A stretch of DNA of 64,000 nucleotides from Mycobacteroides abscessus ATCC 19977 (GCF_000069185.1 NC_010397.1:1736001-1800000); one strand, 5' to 3'. Positions 33,668 through 40,981 are shown, counted from the first letter of the stretch. Notes: generated by a model from the letters alone, not told the origin. Program-made: numbers and translations.

Positions 33668-34603
33668 ATGGGCTGGATACGCGTCTCTGATGACTTCTAC
33701 GACAACGACAAGTTCAGTGAAGTCGGACCACTGGGGGTGGCGCTGCACTTCGCGGCGATGGGTTTCTGTAACCGGAACCTAACGGACGGATTCTTCAAAA
33801 AGAACAAGGCTCGACTTTTCCTTGACTTCGACGGCATCGGTATCACCACTAGTCAATCGGATTGCTTCGGTGTTGGCGTCGACGGTGATGACGCGGTGAA
33901 GTTGGTCATCGAATGGATGATGGCATCAGAGCTTTGGCACGAGTGTGGCCATGGGTGCGAGGAATGTCATTCCCGCGAAGACGGCGGCGAACCTGGCGGC
34001 GATGAGTACCTGATCCACGACTACCTGAAGTTCCAGTTTTCGCGTCAGGAAATCGAGGAGAAGGCCGAGAAAGCTAGGGCGCGCAAGGAGGCCTGGAAGG
34101 CTAGGCAGGCGGTAGAACGTAGTTCGGAACAGCGTTCGGAACGGGGGAAGAACGGCGTTCGGAACGCTGCAGGAACGCTGGCGGAACACGACAACCCAAC
34201 CCCAACCCCAACCCCAACCCCAACCCCAACGAAAGATTCATTCTTCGTTCCTCAGAATGAATCTTTAGGGGGGTCACCAAAACCGGGAACCTCACCAGAG
34301 CCCGAGTCGGCGTCAGCCCCGCGCTGCGCGCGCCACCCCTACGGAAATCCCGAAGACGAAAACTGCCGGGGCTGCAAGCGAGTCAAAGACGCCGAGAAGG
34401 CACAGGAACTCCAGGCCGAAATCGCAGAGAAGGCGGCACGCACAGCAGCAGCCGAGCGGCGACGCAACTGCAAGCTCTGCGGCGGCAGCGGATGGATCGA
34501 CCTCCCTGACGATTCCGGCGTCATCGACTGCGAATGCAAGACGCCCATCCCAAATCTCCAGCTTGTCCATGACGCCACAAACCAAAGGAGGTCGGCATCG
34601 TGA
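33668..34603 (+). CDS. Replication-initiator-like protein carrying an origin-like sequence
   Basis: A 311-residue protein. The N terminus (MGWIRVSDDFYDNDKFSEV) is like phage replisome-organiser and winged-helix initiator proteins. A basic linker (about 140-175) leads to a Pro-Thr repeat (about 177-188), and the C terminus has two Cys clusters (CARHP...CRGC and CKLCGGSG...CEC), likely zinc binding. The linker DNA holds three GTTCGGAAC dyads, a CCCCAA tract and a 13-bp inverted repeat. By analogy with lambda O, the gene may both encode the initiator and contain the origin. No helicase gene is recognised nearby. Confidence 0.72.
   Translation: MGWIRVSDDFYDNDKFSEVGPLGVALHFAAMGFCNRNLTDGFFKKNKARLFLDFDGIGITTSQSDCFGVGVDGDDAVKLVIEWMMASELWHECGHGCEECHSREDGGEPGGDEYLIHDYLKFQFSRQEIEEKAEKARARKEAWKARQAVERSSEQRSERGKNGVRNAAGTLAEHDNPTPTPTPTPTPTKDSFFVPQNESLGGSPKPGTSPEPESASAPRCARHPYGNPEDENCRGCKRVKDAEKAQELQAEIAEKAARTAAAERRRNCKLCGGSGWIDLPDDSGVIDCECKTPIPNLQLVHDATNQRRSAS
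34122..34180 (+). repeat. Iteron-like GTTCGGAAC dyads and GGAACGCTG repeats
   Basis: GTTCGGAAC, itself symmetrical (GTTC-G-GAAC), occurs at 34122-34130, 34134-34142 and 34157-34165. GGAACGCTG occurs at 34161-34169 and 34172-34180, 11 bases apart. They lie inside the initiator-like gene and are good candidates for initiator-binding sites. Confidence 0.7.
34195..34229 (+). repeat. CCCCAA hexanucleotide tract (G-quadruplex motif on minus strand)
   Basis: Five perfect CCCCAA units (34200-34229) follow one CCCAA. The minus strand reads GGGGTT repeats, which meet the criteria for an intramolecular G-quadruplex. In frame it encodes Pro-Thr dipeptides, so unit gain or loss would keep the reading frame. 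Confidence 0.9.
34232..34266 (+). repeat. Perfect 13-bp inverted repeat
   Basis: AAAGATTCATTCT (34232-34244) and AGAATGAATCTTT (34254-34266) are perfect complements around TCGTTCCTC. It is A+T-rich in contrast to its surroundings and starts two bases after the CCCCAA tract, as an unwinding or hairpin element at an origin would. Confidence 0.9.
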
Positions 34604-34887
34604 CTACCCAAGCCATAACAGACATCAAAGAACTCGTAGGAGAAATGCCAGCGAGGGGATGTGAGTGGCCCAGCCACGCGTGTGATTCGCAGGCGCACTG
34701 GATCGCTCGCTGTCATTGCATGCGCGGATGGGTCTGCGTGTCGCTCGTGCTGGAGTTATGCGACCGCCACAAAGATGAAGCCCTGTCTATTGCGACGGAG
34801 GCCGTCACCGAACGTCGTTTCTGCTACAGCTGCGGCGTCGCGGCATTGAGCTCGTCTGACGTGGTCGGTCCGGTGATGCCGCTATGA
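34600..34887 (+). CDS. Cys-rich putative zinc protein
   Basis: A 95-residue protein with eight Cys (CEWPSHAC, CHCMRGWVC, CDRH, CYSCG) in a double treble-clef-like pattern. GTG 34600 overlaps the initiator stop. The following gene product has the same layout, so the two are probably diverged duplicates. Confidence 0.68.
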   Translation: MTTQAITDIKELVGEMPARGCEWPSHACDSQAHWIARCHCMRGWVCVSLVLELCDRHKDEALSIATEAVTERRFCYSCGVAALSSSDVVGPVMPL

Positions 34888-35228
34888 CCGCCTGGTTTAA
34901 ACGCACACAGCCCAAACCCCAACCAGTGGTGTCACTACAACCCCGAACCGGTGAAGAGACCCCTACGGCGTTCCTAGCCCGATTAAAGATCGAATGCACA
35001 CCCCCATGCGAAGACTGCTACAGGCCCGCGGACTTCATGGTCACCATCCACCTCGTAGACCACTGCGACAGACCAGCCGTTGAAGTGTTCATCTGTGCTG
35101 CGCATGTATCCACGATCGGGAACTGGGTACAAGCCTCGATAGAGACAAGACGCAGAGGACGCTGCACCTGCTGCGGGCATGAAGTAACAGCACCACACGA
35201 CCTCATAGAAGACGTGGTGAAGCTATGA
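34884..35228 (+). CDS. Cys-rich putative zinc protein, paralogue-like
   Basis: A 114-residue protein with CTPPCEDC, a CAAH, and CTCCGHE near the C terminus. The N terminus (MTAWFKRTQPKPQPVV) is basic and Pro-rich. It shares the order of Cys pairs with the 34600 product. Role unknown; nucleic-acid or protein binding is likely. Confidence 0.68.
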   Translation: MTAWFKRTQPKPQPVVSLQPRTGEETPTAFLARLKIECTPPCEDCYRPADFMVTIHLVDHCDRPAVEVFICAAHVSTIGNWVQASIETRRRGRCTCCGHEVTAPHDLIEDVVKL

Positions 35229-35407
35229 GCGATCACGTCGGGCGCGGTGGTGGCGGCCGGAACAAGTGGTGGAAGATTCGGAAGCTGGGAACCGGGTGGG
35301 AAATATGGCAATTCGAGACTGGAACATCCCGAATTCTCATGATATGCCAAGGGATCTACCCCTCTGGTGCTGAGGCTATAGCAGCATTCGCGGCAGGTGG
35401 AAGATGA
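35225..35407 (+). CDS. Small unknown protein (60 aa)
   Basis: Gly-rich N terminus (GRGGGGRNKWWKIRKLG) and beta-like middle. Not recognised. ATGA overlap with the previous gene. Confidence 0.62.
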   Translation: MSDHVGRGGGGRNKWWKIRKLGTGWEIWQFETGTSRILMICQGIYPSGAEAIAAFAAGGR

Positions 35408-35547
35408 GCGACCCATCCGAATCCGCAGTGATAAAGCTCATGGGGTACGCCCACGGCTTCATGAACCCCGAGTACATCCACCTGACGAGGGAAGAGGCGC
35501 AGGTGATTTTGCAGGCGCTGGAAAGGTTGGCTGATCTAAGTGTCTGA
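35404..35547 (+). CDS. Small unknown protein (47 aa)
   Basis: ATG 35404 to TGA 35545; begins MSDPSESAVIKLMGY and ends in a helix. Fits between coupled genes with four- and eight-base overlaps. Confidence 0.6.
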   Translation: MSDPSESAVIKLMGYAHGFMNPEYIHLTREEAQVILQALERLADLSV

Positions 35548-35845
35548 TCCTGCAATCGAAGCCGCACGCAAGGTATTCACCGAGTACTGGCCGGATCAAG
35601 GCGACTTTGAGTTCAACTACAGCAACGAGGGCCGCTTCGGTATCGAGGTCGCCCGTGAGATGGCTAAGTCGGTACAGGAACAACTGGCCGTCATCCGTGA
35701 ACGCTACGAATTGGTACGTACGTGGATGCTCGCAGCTGAGACATCAGCGGAACTATCCCGGCACTCAAGCGAAATGGCTGGTCTCAAGTACGCATACGAC
35801 CTGATAGCACCCACGGTTTACCCAAGTGAGGAACTAGAGCGATGA
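35540..35845 (+). CDS. Unknown helical early protein
   Basis: A 101-residue, mostly helical acidic protein (VQEQLAVIRERYELVRTW). Not recognised. GTG 35540 overlaps the previous stop by eight bases. Confidence 0.65.
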   Translation: MSDPAIEAARKVFTEYWPDQGDFEFNYSNEGRFGIEVAREMAKSVQEQLAVIRERYELVRTWMLAAETSAELSRHSSEMAGLKYAYDLIAPTVYPSEELER

Positions 35846-36138
35846 GTGAGCTTGTAGACCGCGCTAAAGCATCCCTAGAAGGCGTAACCGGAGGACCGTG
35901 GGAGACCCGTCCTGGTGCTACCGGTGATCCGACGACGACAAGTGCATCGGTACATTCCGGCCACCGTTCAATTCTCGTGTCTAGTGACGGCTACCACTAC
36001 GGATATGCCGACAAGGCGGATGCCCGATTCATCGCCGCTGCAAGGCAGTTGGTTCCTGAACTCATCGCGGAAGTAGAGCGGCTGGAGGAACGTATCGCTG
36101 AGCAGGACCAAGAGCTTAGGTACTGGAGTAACCGATGA
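35842..36138 (+). CDS. Unknown early protein with ankyrin-like opening motif
   Basis: A 98-residue protein. The start (ALEGVTGGPWETRPG) and the ADARFIAAARQLVPELIAEVERLE helix are a pattern seen in many phage early proteins of unknown role. ATGA overlap with the gene before it. Confidence 0.7.
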   Translation: MSELVDRAKASLEGVTGGPWETRPGATGDPTTTSASVHSGHRSILVSSDGYHYGYADKADARFIAAARQLVPELIAEVERLEERIAEQDQELRYWSNR

Positions 36139-36452
36139 GTGACGAACCTTCGGACGCACAGAAGCTCATAGCGGAAGTGATAGCCACGCACCGCGCTTTA
36201 TTCGATGGAGAGGCTTGCGACGCCTGCGACTGGAAGTTCACCAATGAGTATTACGGGCACGACGAACACGTTGCCGTAGAGGTGGATAAAGCCCTTGGAG
36301 GACTCACGCGGAAGCGGCGGATTGACTATCAATGGCGCGAGACGGGCGAGGTGCATCACGACCGATTCTTTGAAGGGAAGCCCGTCCCCAAGACGCGGCT
36401 GCACTATGTGCAGCAGTCCCGTTGGGCGTCTGGCTGGACGGTGACCGAATGA
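36135..36452 (+). CDS. Unknown early protein
   Basis: A 105-residue protein with a CDACDW motif (about 34-39) and a His-rich segment after it (EYYGHDEHV). The C terminus is beta-like and basic. Not recognised; possible metal binding. Confidence 0.65.
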   Translation: MSDEPSDAQKLIAEVIATHRALFDGEACDACDWKFTNEYYGHDEHVAVEVDKALGGLTRKRRIDYQWRETGEVHHDRFFEGKPVPKTRLHYVQQSRWASGWTVTE

Positions 36453-36574
36453 GCTACATCGACATGTTCGGAATCGAGTATGGCGGCTGCGGTGACTGTG
36501 ATTGTGATCATGGTTGTCAGGGCGTTGGCTCCGACGATGAGGCCAAGTTCTACCCCGAGGCTTCCGATGACTGA
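36449..36574 (+). CDS. Very small Cys-rich protein (41 aa)
   Basis: ATG 36449 to TGA 36572, with CGDCDCDHGC in the middle and an acidic C terminus. Four-base and eight-base overlaps support it. Probably metal binding. Confidence 0.62.
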   Translation: MSYIDMFGIEYGGCGDCDCDHGCQGVGSDDEAKFYPEASDD

Positions 36575-36755
36575 CTACCAAGACACCGGTAGCCGACGGA
36601 AACCTACGGCATACACCGAAACGGGGGCCGCTGAGCGGGTGTGCCCGGACTGTAGTGCCCCAGAAGGACATCCCTGTAGATGGATAGCCATGGATGGGCA
36701 GGGGGATTTAGGGAAACCAAGGCATTGGCCGCATGAGACACGTTGGAGGAAATGA
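36567..36755 (+). CDS. Small phage zinc-finger protein
   Basis: A 62-residue protein with the CPDCSAPEGHPCR motif shared by many small actinophage zinc proteins. It starts at ATG 36567 inside the end of the previous gene. It precedes the two WhiB genes. Confidence 0.7.
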   Translation: MTDYQDTGSRRKPTAYTETGAAERVCPDCSAPEGHPCRWIAMDGQGDLGKPRHWPHETRWRK

Positions 36756-36756
36756 A

Positions 36757-37074
36757 ATGCGTGACGATATTCACCCTGGACCGCGCATCATCTCCGGTAA
36801 AGCGGAACTACCCTGCCTGAAACCGGAGCCCTGGATGATCCAGGCGTCCTGCGCCACCGCAGACCCGGACGCGTTTTTCCCCCATAAGCGTGGCGACGGT
36901 GATAGCGAGTCGATCACCGTGCAGTACCAATACGCCAAGAAGATATGCCGCTCATGCCCAGTCAGGGTTGAGTGTTTGACCTACGCGATCGTCAACGACG
37001 AACGCGACGGGATCTACGGCGGCTTAGGCCCTCGTGAGCGCGCGAAGATCATGCGTAACAGGGAGGCAAGCTGA
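36757..37074 (+). CDS. WhiB-family iron-sulfur transcription factor
   Basis: A 105-residue WhiB protein. The four cluster ligands are C32, C64, C67 and C73 (pattern CxxCxxxxxC), and the turn that contacts SigA region 4 is GIYGG (85-89). Host WhiB proteins bind a [4Fe-4S] cluster and tune SigA promoters. Phage copies such as TM4 WhiB can repress host whiB2 and cause septation defects and superinfection exclusion. The ATG at 36757 has a GGAGG site. Confidence 0.92.
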   Translation: MRDDIHPGPRIISGKAELPCLKPEPWMIQASCATADPDAFFPHKRGDGDSESITVQYQYAKKICRSCPVRVECLTYAIVNDERDGIYGGLGPRERAKIMRNREAS

Positions 37075-37388
37075 TGCCGCACTCAAGCCCTACCGACTGG
37101 ATAGCCGGTGGAAGTGTCGCCGCAGACATCGTTGGATGCCTCACCGGTCTGGTCGCGGACCTGTCCTGGCAGGATAAAGCGGCGTGCCGTGGACTCCCTA
37201 CGGAGTGGTGGTTCCCGGACCAAGGCGGCAGCCGGGAATGTAAGCGGGCCAAGGAAATCTGCCACGGCTGCCCAGTCAAACTCCAATGCCTCCAATTCGC
37301 GATAGAGGTACACGACCAGCACGGAATTTACGGGGAGCTGTCATTGAAGGACAGGCGCAGGTGGAACCAGGAAAGGAAAGCGGGCTAG
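37074..37388 (+). CDS. Second WhiB-family protein
   Basis: A 104-residue WhiB protein with ligands C38, C63, C66 and C72 and the variant turn GIYGE. The N-terminal 30 residues differ fully from its neighbour, so it is a diverged paralogue and not a recent copy. The start overlaps the first WhiB stop (TGATG). Its stop is the first base triplet of the promoter cassette at 37386. Confidence 0.9.
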   Translation: MPHSSPTDWIAGGSVAADIVGCLTGLVADLSWQDKAACRGLPTEWWFPDQGGSRECKRAKEICHGCPVKLQCLQFAIEVHDQHGIYGELSLKDRRRWNQERKAG

Positions 37389-37426
37389 ACACCGCGAATG
37401 TCAGTGTATCGGAGGATAATTGAGGT
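37386..37426 (+). promoter_or_regulatory. Stop-to-start promoter cassette, copy 1
   Basis: The element starts with TAGACACCGC, whose TAG is the stop of the second WhiB gene, and ends in GATAAT-TGAGGT directly before the ATG at 37427. GATAAT (37415-37420) is a good -10 box, and its spacing puts the transcription start at the ATG. There is no good -35 at 17 bases. Confidence 0.72.
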
Positions 37427-37858
37427 ATGGGAATGACTGATTTACAGAACGTCCACGAGCGCATTGCGGGCAAGCGTATAGCCTCCGTCGAGGCCGACGG
37501 TACGAGGCTGGTGCTAAACGATGGCACTGTGCTGCATCTCTACATGTCAGACAGTGACTGTTGTGCTTCCGCCGATGGGAAGTGGGTAATCCAGCCGGAC
37601 GCGCTGGAGGCGATTATTACCGGCGTTCAGGTTACACCAGACGCGGATCGGAGCGGTTATGACGGTGACGGAAATACCAACTACGCCACCATCTCAATTC
37701 TGCACAACCAGAACCCCATTGCCCTTGCAGACTGCTATGCCAATGACGGTAATGGGGGCTACTACTTCTCCGTGCTATCCCTCCGTGTTGTCATGCCCGG
37801 TGACGAAGATGACGTCAAGGTGGAAGTCCTGAACTCTGACTCCTCGTCCAGCGATTGA
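37427..37858 (+). CDS. Unknown phage protein, beta-rich and acidic
   Basis: A 143-residue protein with a helical N terminus and beta segments (TRLVLNDGTVLHLYM), ending in an Asp/Ser-rich tail. It resembles uncharacterised phage proteins of the DUF7448 type. It is the first gene served by the promoter cassette and the first without direct overlap to its upstream neighbour. Confidence 0.68.
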   Translation: MGMTDLQNVHERIAGKRIASVEADGTRLVLNDGTVLHLYMSDSDCCASADGKWVIQPDALEAIITGVQVTPDADRSGYDGDGNTNYATISILHNQNPIALADCYANDGNGGYYFSVLSLRVVMPGDEDDVKVEVLNSDSSSSD

Positions 37859-37872
37859 GGAGGTAGTGAGAG

Positions 37873-38166
37873 TTGAGTGCTGAACCGCTGCAATGGGACC
37901 ACAACCCAGATATTCGCGTCCCAAAGAATGGGTGCCGCGCCGAAGTTGACGGCGGTGCTTACATTCTGTTCAAGTACGGCGCTAGTTCGTGGCAGGTGCT
38001 TTTCAGCACTGGGTGGCATATACCCGATGAGGTCTATCTCGGCGACAGCGAATCAGACGCACTAGCCGCAGCAGAAGCTCACCATATCGCCATTAGGCAG
38101 AGAACGATCTACCGTCGAACGGGCAGGAGTGACGATGCCGCAGCGGATTCAGCGGAAGCGCACTAG
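37873..38166 (+). CDS. Unknown phage protein
   Basis: A 97-residue protein from TTG 37873 with an AGGAGG site about ten bases upstream. Aromatic-rich middle (YILFKYGASSWQVLF) then a helical C terminus. Not recognised. Confidence 0.62.
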   Translation: MSAEPLQWDHNPDIRVPKNGCRAEVDGGAYILFKYGASSWQVLFSTGWHIPDEVYLGDSESDALAAAEAHHIAIRQRTIYRRTGRSDDAAADSAEAH

Positions 38167-38503
38167 GGGTTGGCGAATGCCCGAGGGTGCTATCTACGTC
38201 GGGCGACCGAGCCAATGGGGCAACCCGTTTCGACCTGTTCTCGTCGGTGGCGAGTGGCTCATAGAGGATGACAACGGCGTCCAGTACGACGGGTTCGGGA
38301 GCAAGGTAAGCGCTATCGGTCGGTGCGTTGCGCTCTACCGGTCGCTCGATATGACGTTCATGACAGACGCAGACCTAGACGAGTTCGTCGCGCCGCTACG
38401 GGGCCACGATCTCGCCTGCTGGTGCTCTCTCGATTCCCCTTGTCATGCAGACGTGCTGCTTGAACTCGCTAACGATCCACCGTCGAACGGAGAAGCTTTG
38501 TGA
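38135..38503 (+). CDS. DUF4326 protein
   Basis: A 122-residue protein with the DUF4326 hallmarks: YVGRPSQWGNPF (about 18-29), a central helix and the closing LACWCSLDSPCHADVLLELAN. The family is widespread in phages and of unknown biochemical role. I chose ATG 38135 with AGGAG five bases upstream. Confidence 0.85.
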   Translation: MPQRIQRKRTRGWRMPEGAIYVGRPSQWGNPFRPVLVGGEWLIEDDNGVQYDGFGSKVSAIGRCVALYRSLDMTFMTDADLDEFVAPLRGHDLACWCSLDSPCHADVLLELANDPPSNGEAL

Positions 38504-38643
38504 GCGAACTACGTAGAGCACTGTTGGTAGCCAAAGCGGAAGCGGCACTTATCCCCACCGGCCGACGGGCTGAGCTCGACCGCAGATTCACTGCGGCCCA
38601 GAAGGCGGCACAGGCTCACGCCACGTACAGGAGGTCCGCTTAG
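38500..38643 (+). CDS. Small basic Ala-rich protein (47 aa)
   Basis: GTG 38500 to TAG 38641; begins MSELRRALLVAKAEAAL. Helical throughout. Overlaps both neighbours. Confidence 0.58.
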   Translation: MSELRRALLVAKAEAALIPTGRRAELDRRFTAAQKAAQAHATYRRSA

Positions 38644-39320
38644 TGTCCGTCTCCGACAGCTTCTTTCTCGATAAAGGCTCCCAACACAAGCTCCGTGAAG
38701 AGTTGGCCAGCATCCCCCGCATGATCGGGGAGCTGTCCGTCACCCTCACCCGCCAGGCTCGCATCCAGAGGCCAGGGTTGAGTATGTCCCGAAGGCCCAA
38801 GCCTGAGTCTCAGGTCCCCATCCATATCGGGGCACACAACGCCGCTGACGTACTGCACAACTGCCTAGGTACGTGGGTGAGGCTGGTATGCGAACAACGA
38901 GCGATCGTGTGGGATAAGGGCAACGACATCATCACGCTGGCCAAGTGGCTGCGAGTCAACATGATCGCCCTAGCCCTCACTGAAGGTTCAGAAGAAGCGT
39001 ACGAGGACATCAAAGCCGCTATCGATGACTGCTGGCGACAGATAGACATCCCCGCCGACGATGACATTGTGATCGACCGAGGACGAGTACATGAAGCGAA
39101 CAAACACATCGTCACCGCCGACACCATCGAACCTATCGCCCGCCGGATAGGGGAGATGGGAAAGAAGCTGAATGCGCAGCGGGTGCACTCGCTTACCCGT
39201 GGTGGGCATCTGCGTCCAGTCTCTAGCGACCCGGACACGGGTAAGAAGTTCTACCGACTGGGGGATGTGCTGCACGCGCACAACAACTGCGAGAAACGAG
39301 ACCGAAAGAAGGGCGCATGA
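38643..39320 (+). CDS. Unknown phage protein with C-terminal HTH-like part
   Basis: A 225-residue protein. The N-terminal two thirds is helical with a His-Asn-Ala region (HIGAHNAADVLHNCLGTWVR). The last 60 residues (KLNAQRVHSLTRGGHLRP, then YRLGDVLHAHN) look like a MerR-type helix and wing. It is common in actinophage early regions; function unknown. GTG 38643 overlaps the previous stop by one base. Confidence 0.7.
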   Translation: MSVSDSFFLDKGSQHKLREELASIPRMIGELSVTLTRQARIQRPGLSMSRRPKPESQVPIHIGAHNAADVLHNCLGTWVRLVCEQRAIVWDKGNDIITLAKWLRVNMIALALTEGSEEAYEDIKAAIDDCWRQIDIPADDDIVIDRGRVHEANKHIVTADTIEPIARRIGEMGKKLNAQRVHSLTRGGHLRPVSSDPDTGKKFYRLGDVLHAHNNCEKRDRKKGA

Positions 39321-39517
39321 GCGACGGACGCGGCATGTACATGAAGTACCGAGTTGAGCGGATGGACGGCAAGGATATGGGGCCATGTTTCATCCTTGAA
39401 TACAAGAAGGATCGCCACGCGCGGGTGGCACTTGCGGCGTATGCCGACGCGTGCGCCGAGGACAATCCTGGACTAGCCCAAGACCTGCGGTGGACGCTAG
39501 AGGAGCTGGAGCGGTGA
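39317..39517 (+). CDS. Small unknown protein (66 aa)
   Basis: Contains MKYRVERMDGKDMGPCFIL then a helix with ACAEDNPGLAQDL, a form seen in many uncharacterised small phage proteins. ATGA overlap with the gene before it. Confidence 0.65.
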   Translation: MSDGRGMYMKYRVERMDGKDMGPCFILEYKKDRHARVALAAYADACAEDNPGLAQDLRWTLEELER

Positions 39518-39663
39518 GGGTCGGGACCTGTCCGAAGTGTAAGCACTTGGAAGGTCGACACATCCAGTCCACGTACTTCGATGAAGAGACGTGGACTGGC
39601 CGATTCGTGTACGCCAGGTGCGATTGTGGCTGCACCCACTACGTCGTAGTGGAGCCGGTCTAG
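39514..39663 (+). CDS. Small zinc-ribbon protein (49 aa)
   Basis: GTG 39514 to TAG 39661. CPKC near the N terminus and CDCGC near the C terminus form a typical zinc ribbon with a beta hairpin between. Confidence 0.68.
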   Translation: MRVGTCPKCKHLEGRHIQSTYFDEETWTGRFVYARCDCGCTHYVVVEPV

Positions 39664-39812
39664 TGTCGGCCCTCGACTGTGAGGGGAGTGACCTAGATCC
39701 TGGTTGGTGCTGCACCCATAGATGCGATTTCAGGGACCCTAGGCATCCGCACTGCTGGCAGAACTGTGACGAAGAAGATTGCGCCGCCCCTGAGTGTGAT
39801 TGGGTTGAGTAG
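39663..39812 (+). CDS. Very Cys-rich small protein (49 aa)
   Basis: GTG 39663 (TAGTG overlap) to TAG 39810. Eight Cys in 49 residues (CEG, CCTHRC, CWQNC, CAAPEC) with several Asp. Probably binds metal; not recognised. Confidence 0.6.
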   Translation: MSALDCEGSDLDPGWCCTHRCDFRDPRHPHCWQNCDEEDCAAPECDWVE

Positions 39813-39813
39813 T

Positions 39814-40002
39814 TCACGCTGGTCGCACATACTGCGCAGGCCAAGGTATCTCACGCATCTTCCACGCCTGCGTAGGGTTGGCCGCAGTGACCCAAACGAT
39901 AGGCATATCGCGTCCGGGAACTACCCGAGTGGTAGTTAGACACTCAACTTCACCACCGGTTGCGGTGGTTACGTAGACACGCATTCTAGCTTCAATACCC
40001 AT
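39814..40002 (-). CDS. Small unknown protein on the minus strand
   Basis: A 62-residue protein whose end (PIVWVTAANPTQAW then PWPAQYVRPA) has the look of small actinophage proteins. It is the only minus-strand candidate in this part of the prophage, ends two bases from the convergent gene, and starts at ATG 40002 or 39984. No clear ribosome-binding site is seen. Confidence 0.55.
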   Translation of the reverse strand: MGIEARMRVYVTTATGGEVECLTTTRVVPGRDMPIVWVTAANPTQAWKMREIPWPAQYVRPA

Positions 40003-40102
40003 ACGTCTAGCGTCGGTCTTGCCAAAAGATCTGTAAAGAAAAATCTATGCGACACCGCGTTATGGCAGTGCCTTATGGCAAGCCGCAAAGGGAGTGAAAC
40101 TG

Positions 40103-40354
40103 ATGAACGTATGGATAGTCTCTGCGCATCGGTCCTGGGGCGACAGGATTGAATACCACGGACACAGGGGGGATACCCACCGCTGGATGGGCTGGACGCG
40201 ACCCATACCCAAGGTGGGGGAAGTTATTGAAACTGAATTGAAGTCCGGACGGGCGGCCCGCTTTCGGATAGTTGAGGTTGAGCGCGGGTACGGCACGGAT
40301 GATATGTGGTGGGCCACAACCTCGGACGCGCCCATTTATGGAGCGACGACGTAA
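40103..40354 (+). CDS. Unknown phage protein (83 aa)
   Basis: Trp-rich beta-like protein (HRWMGWTRPIPKVGEV). Not recognised. The ATG at 40103 has GGGAG nine bases upstream. The 40003-40102 gap holds an imperfect relative of the promoter cassette start (GACACCGC at 40051-40058) but no good -10 at its end. Confidence 0.65.
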   Translation: MNVWIVSAHRSWGDRIEYHGHRGDTHRWMGWTRPIPKVGEVIETELKSGRAARFRIVEVERGYGTDDMWWATTSDAPIYGATT

Positions 40355-40365
40355 CTGCCTCCACC

Positions 40366-40400
40366 TTGCATAAGTATATCGGTTCTGATATATTAATGAG
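40366..40400 (+). promoter_or_regulatory. Promoter and operator of the toxin-antitoxin operon
   Basis: TTGCAT (40366-40371) and TATATT (40389-40394) are 17 bases apart. A perfect dyad TATATC-ggttct-GATATA (40375-40392) lies in the spacer and over the -10, where antitoxin binding would block polymerase. The -10 is six bases before GTG 40401, so the mRNA should be leaderless. Confidence 0.75.
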
Positions 40401-40733
40401 GTGACCGACGAAAAGCCTCTCCGCTGGATAGGTACCTCACTTGAGGACCTACGGGACTTCCCCGAAGCGGCACGGCAGGACGCCGGTTACCAACTGGATA
40501 GGGTTCAGCACGGCCTAGAGCCCCACGACTGGAAGCCAATGCCAACAGTCGGCAAGGGCTGCCGCGAGATACGCGTACGCACCGAAGACGGCGCGTACCG
40601 TGTGTTCTACGTAGCCACCCTTGGGGATGTGGTGTTCGTACTGCACAGCTTCGTCAAGAAGTCACAGAAGACTTCCCAGCAAGACATCAACACCGGTAAG
40701 GCTCGATACAAGAAAGCGCAGGAGGAACTATGA
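40401..40733 (+). CDS. HigB/RelE-type toxin (Gp49-like)
   Basis: A 110-residue protein of the phage Gp49-like/HigB family in the RelE superfamily, mRNA interferases that act at the ribosome. Hallmarks are the DFPEAARQDAGYQLDRVQHG helix pair, the KGCREIRVRTEDGAYRVFYV strands and the HSFVKKSQKT C-terminal motif. The toxin gene comes first and the antitoxin second, with a four-base overlap, the usual higBA order. Confidence 0.9.
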   Translation: MTDEKPLRWIGTSLEDLRDFPEAARQDAGYQLDRVQHGLEPHDWKPMPTVGKGCREIRVRTEDGAYRVFYVATLGDVVFVLHSFVKKSQKTSQQDINTGKARYKKAQEEL

Positions 40734-40981
40734 GCGTATGGGACGACATCGCCGACACCCCGCGCGAAGCGGAGAACCTTCGCGTGCGGTCTGAGCTGAT
40801 GATGGCAATCGAAAAGAAGATCAACGAGCGCGAATGGACCCAGGTCCAGGCCGCCGAAGCACTCGGACTGACCCAGCCTCGGGTGTCGGATCTGCTGCGC
40901 GGCAAGATCTCCAAGTTCTCCTTGGATGCTCTCGTGGACATCGCTTCCGGGTTGGATGTGCACGTGAAGGTGTGCGTCTGA
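40730..40981 (+). CDS. HigA-type XRE antitoxin
   Basis: An 83-residue antitoxin with an XRE helix-turn-helix (WTQVQAAEALGLTQPRVSDLLRG, about 36-58) and a C-terminal dimerisation part (FSLDALVDIASGLDVHVKV). It should neutralise the upstream toxin and bind the dyad at 40375-40392. Confidence 0.9.
   Translation: MSVWDDIADTPREAENLRVRSELMMAIEKKINEREWTQVQAAEALGLTQPRVSDLLRGKISKFSLDALVDIASGLDVHVKVCV

Noticed and set aside
40060..40335. 91-residue minus-strand open frame
   Set aside because: Lies opposite the better-supported 40103-40354 gene, which has a ribosome-binding site.
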